Made by a program: the position numbers and the translations under genes
Shown here: positions 1 through 9,043 of the stretch, one piece after another
Layout: the number at the start of each line of letters is the position of its first letter
How positions within the stretch are numbered: the stretch's first letter is position 1
Notes under the pieces: model-generated
The model's input: only the letters and a program-made list of their open reading frames with translations
The model's database searches: none
Told to the model about the DNA's origin: nothing
NCBI GenBank assembly: GCA_018399635.1
Contig: JAGYOH010000001.1
Location: 162,298-226,297 of the forward strand
DNA length: 64,000 nucleotides
DNA from: Clostridia bacterium
GTDB taxonomy: Bacteria; Bacillota; Clostridia; Peptostreptococcales; Acidaminobacteraceae
Direction of reading: 5' to 3'

Positions 1-28
1 GAGATAATTGATGTTTCTGCCATATCGA

Positions 29-1975
29 TCAAACATTTTGCACCGCCTTATAAATCCTTCCCGGCTGGTGGACCTCATAGCCGCCCATGGCCCCGAGCTT
101 GTCATGGAACCACTCCGAGACGAGGCAGGCCTTGAAGGTCTTCACCCGGGGATCCTCGAGATATTTTTCAGGGATCAGAAAATCGTAGTTTTCATAGCCT
201 ATGGGGATGAAGTCCAGGTCCATCTCCCTGGCGGCGGAATAGATGCCGATGCCGGCGTCAGCCCCCCCGTCAAAGACTGAAACCGCCACCGCCAGATGGG
301 TGGTGACCTCCCGGGTGTATCCCAAAATGGCCTCCGGACTGATTTTCAGGTCCCTGAGTTTGAAATCCAGAAGCTGCCGGGTGCCGGCCCCCCGCTGGCG
401 GTTGACAAAGGAAACGTCCTCCCGCACCAGGTCCTCGATACCGGCAATCCCCTTGGGATTGCCCTTTTTGACCATGATGCCCTGCTGCCGTCGGACCCCC
501 TCCATCAGGACCACCGCCTGGTCCTTGAAGTATCTCTCCAGGAGGTACTGGTTGTAGATCCCCGTGGTCTCATCAATGAGATGCACCGGAGCCAGATGGG
601 TCTGTCCCCGTTTGACGGACAGGATGCCCCCCATGCTGCCCACATGGGCCGAGGACAGGGGCATCTCGTCGGCAATGAAATCCAGAATCAAGTCATGACT
701 CCCGGTGATCACCAGGCGTTTTTTAATATCAGCGGCGTTCTTGGTCAAGAGGACCTTGACCCTGGCCCCCGCCTCCAGGCCCTCGATATCCTGAGGCACC
801 TTGAGGATGCCGTCGGCCCTGACCAGACTCATGGTGGAGCCGGCGCTGCGGTCGAGGGGGGTTGCGATGAATCCCTCCTCGATATGACCCAGGAGCATCC
901 GGATATGTTCTTCGTGCTTCAGGGAGGAAACCACCCGTTGGGCCAGGGTGACCTCAAGCAGGGAATCCGTCGTCTCCCGGGCCTCCACCCTGGAAAAATC
1001 CCCTTGGAGTCCCTGCAGCAGATTCACGCTGTAGCCGGGATTCATGTGAGTCAGGAGGGGCTTGACGAAGACCTCGAAGGTAAAGAAGGAAGAAACGGGA
1101 TAACCCGGCAGACCGATCACCGGTTTTCCCTTGATTTCACCGAGAATCGTCGGTTTGCCAGGCTTCATGGCAATGCCGTGGACCAGAACCCTGCCCAGGG
1201 CGGTGATCACGTCCTTGGAATAGTCCTTGCTGCCGGCGGAGGTGCCGGCAATGGTGACCAGGATGTCGTTTTCTTCCACGGCCCGCTCCACCGCATCCTT
1301 CAGTTCCTCGAAGACATCCCTGGCCGGGGGGTACACCGTCGCCAGGGCGCCGTAGGCCTTTGCGTAGCTTCGAAACACCTTGGCGCTGGAATCCAGGATC
1401 TTGCCCTTTTCAAGTTCTCCCAGAGTTTGGACGATTTCGTTGCCGGTGGGCAGGATGCCCAGCTTCAACCGCCGGTGGACCAGCACCTGTTCCACCCCTG
1501 CGTTGATCAGGGCCCCAAGATCCAGGGGCCTGATGACATGGTCACCGGGTAGAATCATTTCTCCTTGTAGAATATCCTCCCCCACCTGTCTGACATCCTG
1601 CCAGGGGTAGGAGGGAACCATGATTTCTATGACCCCCGGCTCAAGGGGAAAGACCTCTTCAATCATGATGACGCTGTCCGCCCCGGCAGGCATGAGATTT
1701 CCCGTGTTGACATAGGTGAAATCCACCTTTTCTCTGAGCCGCAGGGGGGTCCTTTCACTGGCTCCCCTGGTCCGGGCGGCTTCGACGGCAATCCCGTCCA
1801 TGGCCGCCATATGGGCGTCCGGAGAGGACTTCCTGGCCATCACCGCCCGATAGGTTTTTCGAAAAGCCGCCTCTGAAACCTCCACCCACTCGGAGGATCC
1901 GGCAATGGCGACTTCACTCAAATAACTTTCAACCGCCTCCGAGACGGGGGTATTGCCGATATAGACATCCTTCAT
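29..1975 (-). CDS. MoeA-type molybdopterin molybdenumtransferase fused to a C-terminal periplasmic-binding-protein-like domain
   Basis: The protein has 648 residues. The first ~405 are a MoeA domain, which inserts molybdate or tungstate into adenylylated molybdopterin. Visible MoeA motifs are TGNE (~177), GTSAGSKDYS (~244), MKPGKP (~270) and GLPGYPVSS (~288). Residues ~415-648 resemble the substrate-binding fold found in some Moco regulators and oxyanion-binding proteins (RQRGAGTRQLLD, then GGADAGIGIYSAA). Such MoeA-PBP fusions are known in bacteria and archaea; the ligand of the extra domain is not established here. The start overlaps the stop of the upstream moeA by 4 nt (ATGA), so the two are translationally coupled. 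The stop lies at 29-31, so the gene is complete inside the window. Confidence in the MoeA assignment is high, and in the role of the C-terminal domain low. Confidence 0.93.
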   Translation of the reverse strand: MKDVYIGNTPVSEAVESYLSEVAIAGSSEWVEVSEAAFRKTYRAVMARKSSPDAHMAAMDGIAVEAARTRGASERTPLRLREKVDFTYVNTGNLMPAGADSVIMIEEVFPLEPGVIEIMVPSYPWQDVRQVGEDILQGEMILPGDHVIRPLDLGALINAGVEQVLVHRRLKLGILPTGNEIVQTLGELEKGKILDSSAKVFRSYAKAYGALATVYPPARDVFEELKDAVERAVEENDILVTIAGTSAGSKDYSKDVITALGRVLVHGIAMKPGKPTILGEIKGKPVIGLPGYPVSSFFTFEVFVKPLLTHMNPGYSVNLLQGLQGDFSRVEARETTDSLLEVTLAQRVVSSLKHEEHIRMLLGHIEEGFIATPLDRSAGSTMSLVRADGILKVPQDIEGLEAGARVKVLLTKNAADIKKRLVITGSHDLILDFIADEMPLSSAHVGSMGGILSVKRGQTHLAPVHLIDETTGIYNQYLLERYFKDQAVVLMEGVRRQQGIMVKKGNPKGIAGIEDLVREDVSFVNRQRGAGTRQLLDFKLRDLKISPEAILGYTREVTTHLAVAVSVFDGGADAGIGIYSAAREMDLDFIPIGYENYDFLIPEKYLEDPRVKTFKACLVSEWFHDKLGAMGGYEVHQPGRIYKAVQNV

Positions 1976-3243
1976 CGCTTCTCATCTCCCGGATGGAGGG
2001 TGTTTCTGAGGCGGGTCACCATGACCACTCTGCCCTCCCTGAATCCTTCATCATCCCTTGAAAGGCGGATGAACCCTGAAGCCTTGGACAAAAGGGTGAT
2101 CATCCCTGATTTCGCGTGGATGGGGGTCGCTTCCAGATACCCGTCGGCATCCGGGGGACCCAGAGTCACCATGACGAAGGCGTCCCTTCCGGGTGCCCCG
2201 TGGACCCGGCTTTTCAGCCTGGCGGCCACCCGGATCGGTTCAAGGCTGGTTTGATTCAATTGATCGAGATAGGGGACCACCACCAGATTGTAAAGCAGCA
2301 GGGCTGCAGAGGGATGTCCCGGCAGACCGAAAACCAGTTTTCTCCCCACCCGGCCCACGATGGTGGGCTTTCCGGGCTTGACGGCCAGGCCGTGGATCAG
2401 GATTTCGCTGTCTTCACAGCTGGTGATGACCTCCTGGGTGAAATCCCTGACCCCCACGGAGCTGCCTCCGGAAAAAAGCACGCAGTCCGAATCCCTGAGG
2501 GTGCTTTTGAAGACCTCCCTAAGGGCTTCGTAGTCATCCTTGACCAGATGGTGCCCGGTCACCGTCACACCGTATTCCTTCAAGGCGGCGCTCAGGGCGT
2601 TGCCGTTGATGTCTCTGATTTTACCGAAGGTGTAGGGGTCCGTGGCGGCGATGATTTCATCCCCGGTGGAGATCACCCCCACCCTCAGTTTTTTCATCAC
2701 CGGTACATCGCCGATGCCGAGGCCCGCCAGCAGACCGATGTCATAGGGGGACAACCGCCTTCCGGCCTCCATGACCTCTTCATCCCTGGCCACATCGTCC
2801 CCCTTGTAGGAGACGTTTTCTCCGGGATAGACCGGCCGCTTCACCAGTAGAATGGTGTCGTCCATCTTTTCGCAGTATTCGATCATCACCACCCCGTCGG
2901 CGCCATCGGGCAGGGGACCTCCCGTGGGAACGTACAGGGTTTCTCCCGGTCTGAGGGCCACGATTTCCTCCTGGCCCATGGTCATTTCTCCGGCCAGGGT
3001 CATGAGGCTGGGAATCGCCTCAGAGGCCCCCTGGACCTCATGGGCGAAAACCGCGTACCCGTCCACCGTGGAACGATGAAAATCCGGCAGATCCACCGGG
3101 GAGACGATATTCCTGCCTAGAACCCTCCCCACCGCTTCAGAGAGGGGGACTGTTTCAAACTGTTGAGAAACCTCCGCCCTGCGGCCGAAGGCTTCGATGA
3201 TTTTCAAACCCTCATCCAGGGTCTTCACGTCAAAGAAATCCAA
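1972..3243 (-). CDS. moeA: Molybdopterin molybdenumtransferase MoeA
   Basis: This 423-residue protein has the usual MoeA length and motif order: a DGYAV segment near residue 65, TGDE, GGSSVGVRDF, VKPGKPTIVG and GLPGHPSAA. MoeA catalyses the last step of molybdenum (or tungsten) cofactor synthesis in the cytoplasm, using the adenylyl-molybdopterin made by MogA. It is the middle gene of mogA-moeA-moeA/PBP on the minus strand, 22 bp after mogA and overlapping the next gene by 4 nt. Two MoeA paralogues side by side are common in organisms that use both Mo and W; one may be metal-specific, but that is inference. Confidence 0.95.
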   Translation of the reverse strand: MDFFDVKTLDEGLKIIEAFGRRAEVSQQFETVPLSEAVGRVLGRNIVSPVDLPDFHRSTVDGYAVFAHEVQGASEAIPSLMTLAGEMTMGQEEIVALRPGETLYVPTGGPLPDGADGVVMIEYCEKMDDTILLVKRPVYPGENVSYKGDDVARDEEVMEAGRRLSPYDIGLLAGLGIGDVPVMKKLRVGVISTGDEIIAATDPYTFGKIRDINGNALSAALKEYGVTVTGHHLVKDDYEALREVFKSTLRDSDCVLFSGGSSVGVRDFTQEVITSCEDSEILIHGLAVKPGKPTIVGRVGRKLVFGLPGHPSAALLLYNLVVVPYLDQLNQTSLEPIRVAARLKSRVHGAPGRDAFVMVTLGPPDADGYLEATPIHAKSGMITLLSKASGFIRLSRDDEGFREGRVVMVTRLRNTLHPGDEKR

Positions 3244-3265
3244 TGTCTAGCCTCCAAATAAAATG

Positions 3266-3784
3266 TCAATCCCCGCTCTTGGGGTTTTCGGGTGTTGCGC
3301 ACTCCCCGTCATCACCGACGAGTATCTGGATTCCGTGAAACAGGGGCTCCAGGATATAGGCCAGGGACTCCCTGACGGCCTTGGGACTGCCCGGGAGATT
3401 GATGATCAGGGTTCGCCCGCGGATTCCGGAGAAGCCCCGGGACAGCATCCCCTTGGGGGTGATGGACAGAGAGTTCAGCCGGATGGCCTCGGCAATCCCC
3501 GGGGCTTCTCTTTCAACGACCCTTCGGGTCGCCTCCGGTGTCACGTCCCGCTGACTGAATCCCGTCCCACCGGTGGTCAGAACCAATTCGACCCCCACCT
3601 GGTCACTGAGACGGATCATTTCCGAGGAAAGGGCGCCGATCTCATCGGGCAGCACCACCTTGCTCACCACTTCATACCCGGCAGACGCCATCATATCCAC
3701 TATCACCTGGCCGCTGACGTCGACCCGCTGACCTGCGGAGCCCTTGTCGCTGGCGGTGATGATTCCCACCCTGTACATCTTCAA
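3266..3784 (-). CDS. mogA: Molybdopterin adenylyltransferase MogA/MoaB family
   Basis: The 172-residue protein carries the MoCF-binding fold: ASDKGSAGQR near the N terminus, LTTGGTGFSQRDVTPEAT around residues 88-105 and INLPGSPKAVRESL near 130. Family members adenylylate molybdopterin before metal insertion by MoeA. The ATG at 3784 is preceded by an AGGAGAGG ribosome site. It is the first gene of the Moco operon, transcribed leftward into the two moeA genes. MogA and MoaB are hard to separate by sequence alone, so the symbol is a best guess. Confidence 0.9.
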   Translation of the reverse strand: MKMYRVGIITASDKGSAGQRVDVSGQVIVDMMASAGYEVVSKVVLPDEIGALSSEMIRLSDQVGVELVLTTGGTGFSQRDVTPEATRRVVEREAPGIAEAIRLNSLSITPKGMLSRGFSGIRGRTLIINLPGSPKAVRESLAYILEPLFHGIQILVGDDGECATPENPKSGD

Positions 3785-4094
3785 CCTCTCCTTATACGTC
3801 AGTCAGGAACTGATTGCAAATCCTCATCCTGTCCTCGAAAATTGTATAGATTATGTTCATTTTACCACTATCATTCTCTTGAATCTATCACAATATGAGG
3901 GATTTTTTTTTATTTCGAATTTTCTGATAATATGTTAACCGCCATTTTATTCCCTAACCCTCCCATATTATCCCTTAATCTACCAATCCAAGGCCTAAAA
4001 ACACCCGGACCTGCCTCTCCCTTGTCAGAGACCCCCGGATTTTTTTTGATGTTTTTCTTCTTGCGCCCCCGGTTGGCGGTTTTTTTTTCCGGTG
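3785..4094. other. Intergenic region between divergent mogA and lacI
   Basis: No gene is visible here. The sequence is AT-rich near 3830-3960. A weak relative of the ModE-like motif seen elsewhere lies at 3852-3872; on the minus strand it reads GATAGTG-N8-AACATA. I found no convincing -35/-10 pair for mogA and no molybdenum-cofactor riboswitch that I could fold by eye. Confidence 0.4.
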
Positions 4095-4123
4095 TTGCCT
4101 TCTTTCTGGCGGGATGGTAGAAT
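4095..4123 (+). promoter_or_regulatory. Promoter of the lacI-malQ-glgP operon
   Basis: TTGCCT at 4095-4100 and TAGAAT at 4118-4123 are separated by exactly 17 nt, a good vegetative sigma-A promoter. The predicted start site falls inside the palindromic operator that follows. Confidence 0.75.
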
Positions 4124-4125
4124 GG

Positions 4126-4145
4126 AACCGTTACCGGTACCGTTT
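4126..4145. promoter_or_regulatory. Palindromic operator, probably for the LacI-family regulator
   Basis: The 20-nt sequence AACCGTTACCGGTACCGTTT matches its own reverse complement at 16 of 20 positions, with a central CG step, as in LacI-family operators. It starts 3 nt after the -10 hexamer and ends 21 nt before the lacI start codon, an ideal place for autorepression. Confidence 0.7.
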
Positions 4146-4166
4146 CCAGCATGGGAGGTTTTTCAA

Positions 4167-5192
4167 GTGAAAGTTCTCAATATCCGGGATATCGCCCGCT
4201 TGTCCAAGGTGAGTGTTTCAACGGTTTCAAGGGTGATCAACGACCATCCCGACGTGAGTCCCGAAACCAAGGCCCGGGTCAAGAAGCTCATCGCCGAGGA
4301 GGGCTATATTCCCAACACCAATGCCCGCCACCTCAAACTGATCCGGGAAAAACAGGTGGGCCTCATCGTCAAGGGACTTTTCAACCCCTTTTTCGCCCAG
4401 ATCGTTGAAATCATGGAAAAGGAACTCACCCGCAGCGGCTTCTCCACCCTCCTCCACTATTCCCAGGAAACCAAAAATGACATTGATATTCTTTTGGAAA
4501 AAACCCTGGAACAGCATCTCGGCGGCCTGGTCTATCTGGGCGGGGATTTCGACGCCCCCTCCCTCAGACGGTTGAAGACCCTCAATATCCCCGTGGTTCT
4601 CACCTCGGCGGATTTCCCCTGGGAGGAAAGAAACGCCGATTTTTCCAGCGTCACCATCGACAATGTCCAGGTGGCCTTTGACGCCGTGAGCGCCCTCGGC
4701 CGACGGGGCTTGAAGAAAATCGCCATGCTCTCCCCGAGACTCGATGAAGGCAATGTGGGAAGACGCCGCATCCAGGGCTATGAAAAAGCCCTGAGCGCCT
4801 TTCATCTTCCCCTCGACCCCACTAAAATCGTCTACGGTGATTACACCATGGCTTCGGGCTACGCCGCCATGGGGCAGCTCATGAAAAGACATCCCGATGT
4901 GGAGGGGGTTTTCGCCGCCTCGGACCAGATCGCCCTGGGGGCTGCGAAATGTTGTCTGGACCTGGGAATCGCCATTCCCGGAGAAATCTCCATTATCGGT
5001 GTGGACGGCATCGACTGCACCCGCTACTATCATCCCAGACTCGCCACCATGGCCCAGCCCATGGCGGAATTCGCCGGATATTCCCTTGAGCTTCTCATGA
5101 AGCAGATGGAAGGCGTGGAGCCCCCCCGGCGCCACATACGGCTTGAAACCACCCTCATCGAGGGTGAATCCATGACAGGAGGCACACCATGA
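4167..5192 (+). CDS. LacI-family transcriptional regulator of the maltodextrin/glycogen operon
   Basis: The start is GTG at 4167, 341 aa, because GGGAGG lies just upstream and the protein then begins VKVLNIRDIARLSKVSVSTVSRV, the standard LacI helix-turn-helix. A longer open frame to 4092 would run through the promoter and operator and is rejected. The rest is a periplasmic-binding-like sugar-sensing core; IGVDGIDCTRYYHPRLATM near the C terminus is the usual LacI signature. Its stop overlaps the malQ start (ATGA). Position and operator suggest that it represses its own operon and is released by a maltodextrin-type effector, which is inference. Confidence 0.9.
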   Translation: MKVLNIRDIARLSKVSVSTVSRVINDHPDVSPETKARVKKLIAEEGYIPNTNARHLKLIREKQVGLIVKGLFNPFFAQIVEIMEKELTRSGFSTLLHYSQETKNDIDILLEKTLEQHLGGLVYLGGDFDAPSLRRLKTLNIPVVLTSADFPWEERNADFSSVTIDNVQVAFDAVSALGRRGLKKIAMLSPRLDEGNVGRRRIQGYEKALSAFHLPLDPTKIVYGDYTMASGYAAMGQLMKRHPDVEGVFAASDQIALGAAKCCLDLGIAIPGEISIIGVDGIDCTRYYHPRLATMAQPMAEFAGYSLELLMKQMEGVEPPRRHIRLETTLIEGESMTGGTP

Positions 5193-6685
5193 AAGAAAGA
5201 AGCAGCGGCATCCTGCTGCATATCACCTCTTTGCCCGGCCCCTACGGCGTCGGCACTCTGGGACAGTCCGCCTATGATTTTGTCGACTTCCTCAAAGAAA
5301 GCGGACAGACCTACTGGCAGATTCTCCCCCTGGGAATCACCTCCTACGGCGACTCCCCCTACCAGTCCCCCTCTGCCTTCGCCGGCAATCCCTATCTCAT
5401 CGACCTGGACCGGCTGGTGGCCTGGGGGCACTTGAAACCCGAGGACCTGACCCATCTCCCCAAGGCCTCCCTGGATGATCCCGTGGACTTTCATGACTTG
5501 TTCCTGACCCGGGTCCCCCTGCTGAAAATCGCCTTTCACAACAGTTTTTCCCGTCTTCAGGATGAAATCGACGCCTTTCGCCGCCGCCATGAGGCATGGC
5601 TGCCCCCCTTCGCCCTCTTCATGGCGGTCAAGGCCCGCTTCGAGCTGGCCCCCTGGACTCATTGGCCGGAAGACTACAAGCACCGGGATCCGGAGACCCT
5701 GCAGGCCTTTCTCCGGGAAAATCAGGAGGAAGTGGACTTCTGGGTCTATGTCCAGTATCTTTTCTTCAAGCAGTGGGAAAACCTCAAGGCCTACGCCAAG
5801 GGGCAGGGCATCCGCTTCATCGGAGATCTTCCCATCTACGTGGCCCGGGACAGCGTGGACGTCTGGTACAACCCGGAGCTCTTCAAACTCGATGCCAAAA
5901 AAGATCCCGCCCTGGTGGCCGGATGTCCCCCGGACGACTTTTCCCTCACGGGACAATTGTGGGGCAATCCCCTCTACGACTGGGACCAGATGAAAGCCAC
6001 GGGCTATGAGTGGTGGATCAGAAGGATGGCCATGGCCGCCCATCTCTTCGACAAGGTGCGCATCGATCACTTCAGGGGCTTCGAAGCCTACTGGGAGATT
6101 CCCTCGGCCTCCGCCACCGCTGAAAACGGCGTGTGGACCCCCGGACCCGGCCTCCCCCTCTTCAAGGCCGTCGAAGAGGCCCTGGGGCCCGTGGATATCA
6201 TTGCGGAGGATCTCGGCTATCTGACCCCCTCCTTTTATGCATTCAAGGAGGCCACCGGCTACCCCGGCATGAGGGTGATGCAGTTCTGCTTTGATGCCAG
6301 GGACTCCAGCAATGCCCTCCCCCACGATTTCGAAATCAATGCCATCGTCTACACCGGCACCCACGACAACGCCACCACCCGGGGCTGGCTGGAGGAGGAA
6401 ATCCAGGAGGAAGACTTCGCCCTGGCCAGGGATTACCTGGGGCTGACCGAGGAAGAGGGTCTTGTCGCCGGCATCATCCGGGGCGCCATGGCCACCGCCT
6501 GCGCCATCGCCGTCATTCCCATGCAGGACCATCTCAATCTCGGCAACGAGGCCAGGATGAACACCCCCTCCACCCTGGGCGGCAACTGGCGCTGGCGAAT
6601 GAGTCAAAACGCCCTCACCGAAGATCTGGCCAGGAGAATCCACCACCAAACAGAAGTTTTTAGGAGGCTCAATCATGCCCTTTGA
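5189..6685 (+). CDS. malQ: 4-alpha-glucanotransferase (amylomaltase)
   Basis: The 498-residue GH77 protein is full length. It opens with RSSGILLHITSLPGPYGVGTLG and contains GDLPIYVARDSVDVW, RIDHFRGF (nucleophile Asp), IAEDLGYLTP (acid/base Glu) and YTGTHDNATT (third catalytic Asp). The enzyme transfers maltosyl and longer units between alpha-1,4-glucans in the cytoplasm, making chains that phosphorylase can use. It overlaps lacI upstream by 4 nt and glgP downstream by 11 nt, so the three are one translation-coupled operon. Confidence 0.97.
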   Translation: MKERSSGILLHITSLPGPYGVGTLGQSAYDFVDFLKESGQTYWQILPLGITSYGDSPYQSPSAFAGNPYLIDLDRLVAWGHLKPEDLTHLPKASLDDPVDFHDLFLTRVPLLKIAFHNSFSRLQDEIDAFRRRHEAWLPPFALFMAVKARFELAPWTHWPEDYKHRDPETLQAFLRENQEEVDFWVYVQYLFFKQWENLKAYAKGQGIRFIGDLPIYVARDSVDVWYNPELFKLDAKKDPALVAGCPPDDFSLTGQLWGNPLYDWDQMKATGYEWWIRRMAMAAHLFDKVRIDHFRGFEAYWEIPSASATAENGVWTPGPGLPLFKAVEEALGPVDIIAEDLGYLTPSFYAFKEATGYPGMRVMQFCFDARDSSNALPHDFEINAIVYTGTHDNATTRGWLEEEIQEEDFALARDYLGLTEEEGLVAGIIRGAMATACAIAVIPMQDHLNLGNEARMNTPSTLGGNWRWRMSQNALTEDLARRIHHQTEVFRRLNHAL

Positions 6686-9011
6686 TAAAAAAGAATTTCA
6701 ATCATCCGTCAAACGATACCTCTTGAACCACTACAAGGAGGATCTCCCGGCCGCCTCGCCGGAAGCGGTCTATACCGCCGTCTCCAAGGCCGCCATGGCC
6801 TGGGGGATGGAGAACTGGTTCAACAAGTCCAGATCCAGGTCTCCCAGAGCCTATTATTTCAGTGCGGAATTCCTCATGGGAAGAGCCCTGATCAACAACC
6901 TGATCAACCTGGGCATCTACGACGAGGTCAGGGAGGCCCTGGCGGAACTGGGACTGGCTCTGGGGGACATCGAGTCCTTTGAAGCCGATCCGGGTCTGGG
7001 CAACGGGGGCCTCGGTCGGCTGGCGGCCTGTTTCCTGGATTCCGCCGCCACCCACGACATTCCCCTTTACGGCTACGGCATCCGCTATGCCTACGGGCTT
7101 TTCAAACAGGAATTTTCGGATGGTTTTCAAACCGAAACCGCCGACGACTGGCTGGCACACGGGGATCCCTGGTCCCTGAGAATCCTCGAGGATGCCGTGA
7201 CAGTCAACTTCGATGATTTCACCGTCAGGGCGGTCCCCTACGACATGCCGGTGATCGGCTACGAAACCGATACCGTCAACACCCTCCGTCTCTGGCAGTC
7301 GGAGCCATTGGTTCCCTTTGATTTCGACGCCTTCAACCGGCAGGAATACGACAAGGCCAATGTTCAAAAAAACAAGGCCCAGGACATTTCAAGGGTGCTC
7401 TACCCCAATGACAACACCGAAGAGGGCAAGCTCCTGAGAATCCGGCAGGAGTACTTCTTCAGCAGCGCCTCCCTGAAGGACCTGGTCAACCGGCACAAGA
7501 CCCACCACGGCGATATCCGCAGCTTCGGCGCCTACAGCAAGATCCAGCTCAACGACACCCACCCCGCCGTCGCCATCCCTGAACTGATCCGCCTACTCAT
7601 GGATCAGGAGGGCCTGCCCTTCGAAGAGGCCCTGGCCATTGCCAGGGAGACCTTCTCCTATACCAACCACACCATTCTGTGGGAGGCCCTGGAAACCTGG
7701 CCGGTCCTCTATTACGAGAGAATTCTTCACCGGATCTATGAAATCATCCTTCTCCTGGATGAAGCCCTCCTGAGAGAACTCGACGCCCGGCGGATTCCCG
7801 GGGAAAACCATCACCATTACAAGATCCTCCACGAGGGCACCCTGAGAATGGCCAACCTCAGCATTTTCGTCTCCCATGCCGTCAACGGGGTGGCGGAGCT
7901 CCACACCCATATCATCAAAACCTCCACCCTGAAACCCTGGGCGACCCTTTACCCCGGAAAATTCCAGAACAAGACCAACGGCATCACCCAGCGGCGCTGG
8001 CTGCTCAAATCCAACCCCCAGCTGTCGGACTACATCACGGACCTCCTCGGTCACAGGGACTGGGTCAAGGATCTCGACCACCTCAAGGCCCTGGAGGCCT
8101 TCGGGGATGATCCTGAGGTCCTCAGGGGCTTCATGGCGGTCAAGGCAATGAAAAAACAGGAGCTTGCCGACTACATTCTTGAAAAAGAAGGGATCCGTCT
8201 CGATCCCGGAAGCATCTTCGATATCCAGATCAAGCGACTCCACGAATACAAGAGACAACTGCTCAACGCCTTCAACATCCTGGACCTCTACTACCGCATC
8301 AAGGAGGATCCCGGTCTCTTCATGCCTCCAAGAACCTTTATTTTCGGGGCAAAAGCGGCACCGGGCTACTACATCGCCAAGGGAATCATCAAGTACATCA
8401 ATGAAATCGCAAAACTGATCAACGAAGATCCCGACATGCAGGACCGCCTCAAGGTGGTTTTTGTGGAAAACTACAATGTCTCCTACGGAGAAAAGCTTTT
8501 CCCCGCCGCCGACTTTTCCCATCAGATCTCCACTGCCGGCAAGGAGGCCTCGGGAACGGGCAATATGAAATTCATGCTCAACGGGACCCCCACCATCGGC
8601 ACCTACGACGGCGCCAACATCGAAATCTTCCAGCAGGGCGGGGAGGCCAACAACTTCGTCTTCGGCGCCCGGGTGGAGGAATTGGAGGCCCTTGCCGGCT
8701 CCTATGATCCTGCAGGCTGTCTGGCAAGGGTCCCCGGACTCAGGCGGGTGGTGGACTCCCTGGTGGACGGCACCCTCTCCGACGGCGGCACCGGCATGTT
8801 CCGGGCCATCTACGAAAGTCTGGTTCATGAGGACACCTACTTCCTCCTCAAGGATTTCGAATCCTACCGGGAAACCGTGGACCGGTCCGGCAGGGTTTAT
8901 GAAGATTCCATGGCCTTTGCAAAAATGGCCTGGTTGAACCTGGCCAACTCCGGAAAGTTCAGCTCAGACCGCACCATCAAGGAATACGCCAGGGAAATCT
9001 GGCAGCTTTAA
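6675..9011 (+). CDS. glgP: Glycogen/maltodextrin phosphorylase
   Basis: This 778-residue GT35 enzyme releases glucose-1-phosphate from alpha-1,4-glucans. The pyridoxal-phosphate site is clear near the C-terminal third: EASGTGNMKFMLNGTPTIGT, followed by DGANIEI. The N terminus (RAYYFSAEFLMGRALINNL) and the GLGNGGLGRLAACF segment are standard. The start ATG at 6675 has AGGAGGC upstream inside the end of malQ. It is the last gene of the operon and is followed by a strong hairpin. Family members on glycogen and on maltodextrin cannot be separated by eye. Confidence 0.97.
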   Translation: MPFDKKEFQSSVKRYLLNHYKEDLPAASPEAVYTAVSKAAMAWGMENWFNKSRSRSPRAYYFSAEFLMGRALINNLINLGIYDEVREALAELGLALGDIESFEADPGLGNGGLGRLAACFLDSAATHDIPLYGYGIRYAYGLFKQEFSDGFQTETADDWLAHGDPWSLRILEDAVTVNFDDFTVRAVPYDMPVIGYETDTVNTLRLWQSEPLVPFDFDAFNRQEYDKANVQKNKAQDISRVLYPNDNTEEGKLLRIRQEYFFSSASLKDLVNRHKTHHGDIRSFGAYSKIQLNDTHPAVAIPELIRLLMDQEGLPFEEALAIARETFSYTNHTILWEALETWPVLYYERILHRIYEIILLLDEALLRELDARRIPGENHHHYKILHEGTLRMANLSIFVSHAVNGVAELHTHIIKTSTLKPWATLYPGKFQNKTNGITQRRWLLKSNPQLSDYITDLLGHRDWVKDLDHLKALEAFGDDPEVLRGFMAVKAMKKQELADYILEKEGIRLDPGSIFDIQIKRLHEYKRQLLNAFNILDLYYRIKEDPGLFMPPRTFIFGAKAAPGYYIAKGIIKYINEIAKLINEDPDMQDRLKVVFVENYNVSYGEKLFPAADFSHQISTAGKEASGTGNMKFMLNGTPTIGTYDGANIEIFQQGGEANNFVFGARVEELEALAGSYDPAGCLARVPGLRRVVDSLVDGTLSDGGTGMFRAIYESLVHEDTYFLLKDFESYRETVDRSGRVYEDSMAFAKMAWLNLANSGKFSSDRTIKEYAREIWQL

Positions 9012-9015
9012 GAAA

Positions 9016-9040
9016 AGGCCCGGGGAAAATCCCCGGGCCT
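9016..9040. terminator. Convergent terminator between glgP and the GH13 gene
   Basis: AGGCCCGGGG at 9016-9025 pairs perfectly with CCCCGGGCCT at 9031-9040. On the minus strand the stem is followed by TTTTCT, so it is the better terminator for the leftward amylase gene. On the plus strand there is no T tract. It probably serves both. Confidence 0.8.
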
Positions 9041-9043
9041 TGC

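Noticed and set aside
296..1552. 418-codon open frame antisense to the moeA-PBP gene
   Set aside because: The minus-strand MoeA motifs are unambiguous; the plus frame has no ribosome site and no recognisable domain.
3785..4094. Molybdenum-cofactor riboswitch upstream of mogA
   Set aside because: The interval is AT-rich, and I could not find the conserved core by eye in the mogA direction.
4092..4166. N-terminal extension of LacI from GTG 4092
   Set aside because: It would place the promoter and operator inside the gene; GTG 4167 has the ribosome site and gives a standard LacI N terminus.
5030..6676. 548-codon open frame on the minus strand across malQ
   Set aside because: It mirrors the strongly supported malQ and the end of lacI. 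Its product is low-complexity Gly/Val/His-rich with no domain, an antisense artefact of GC-rich codon use.
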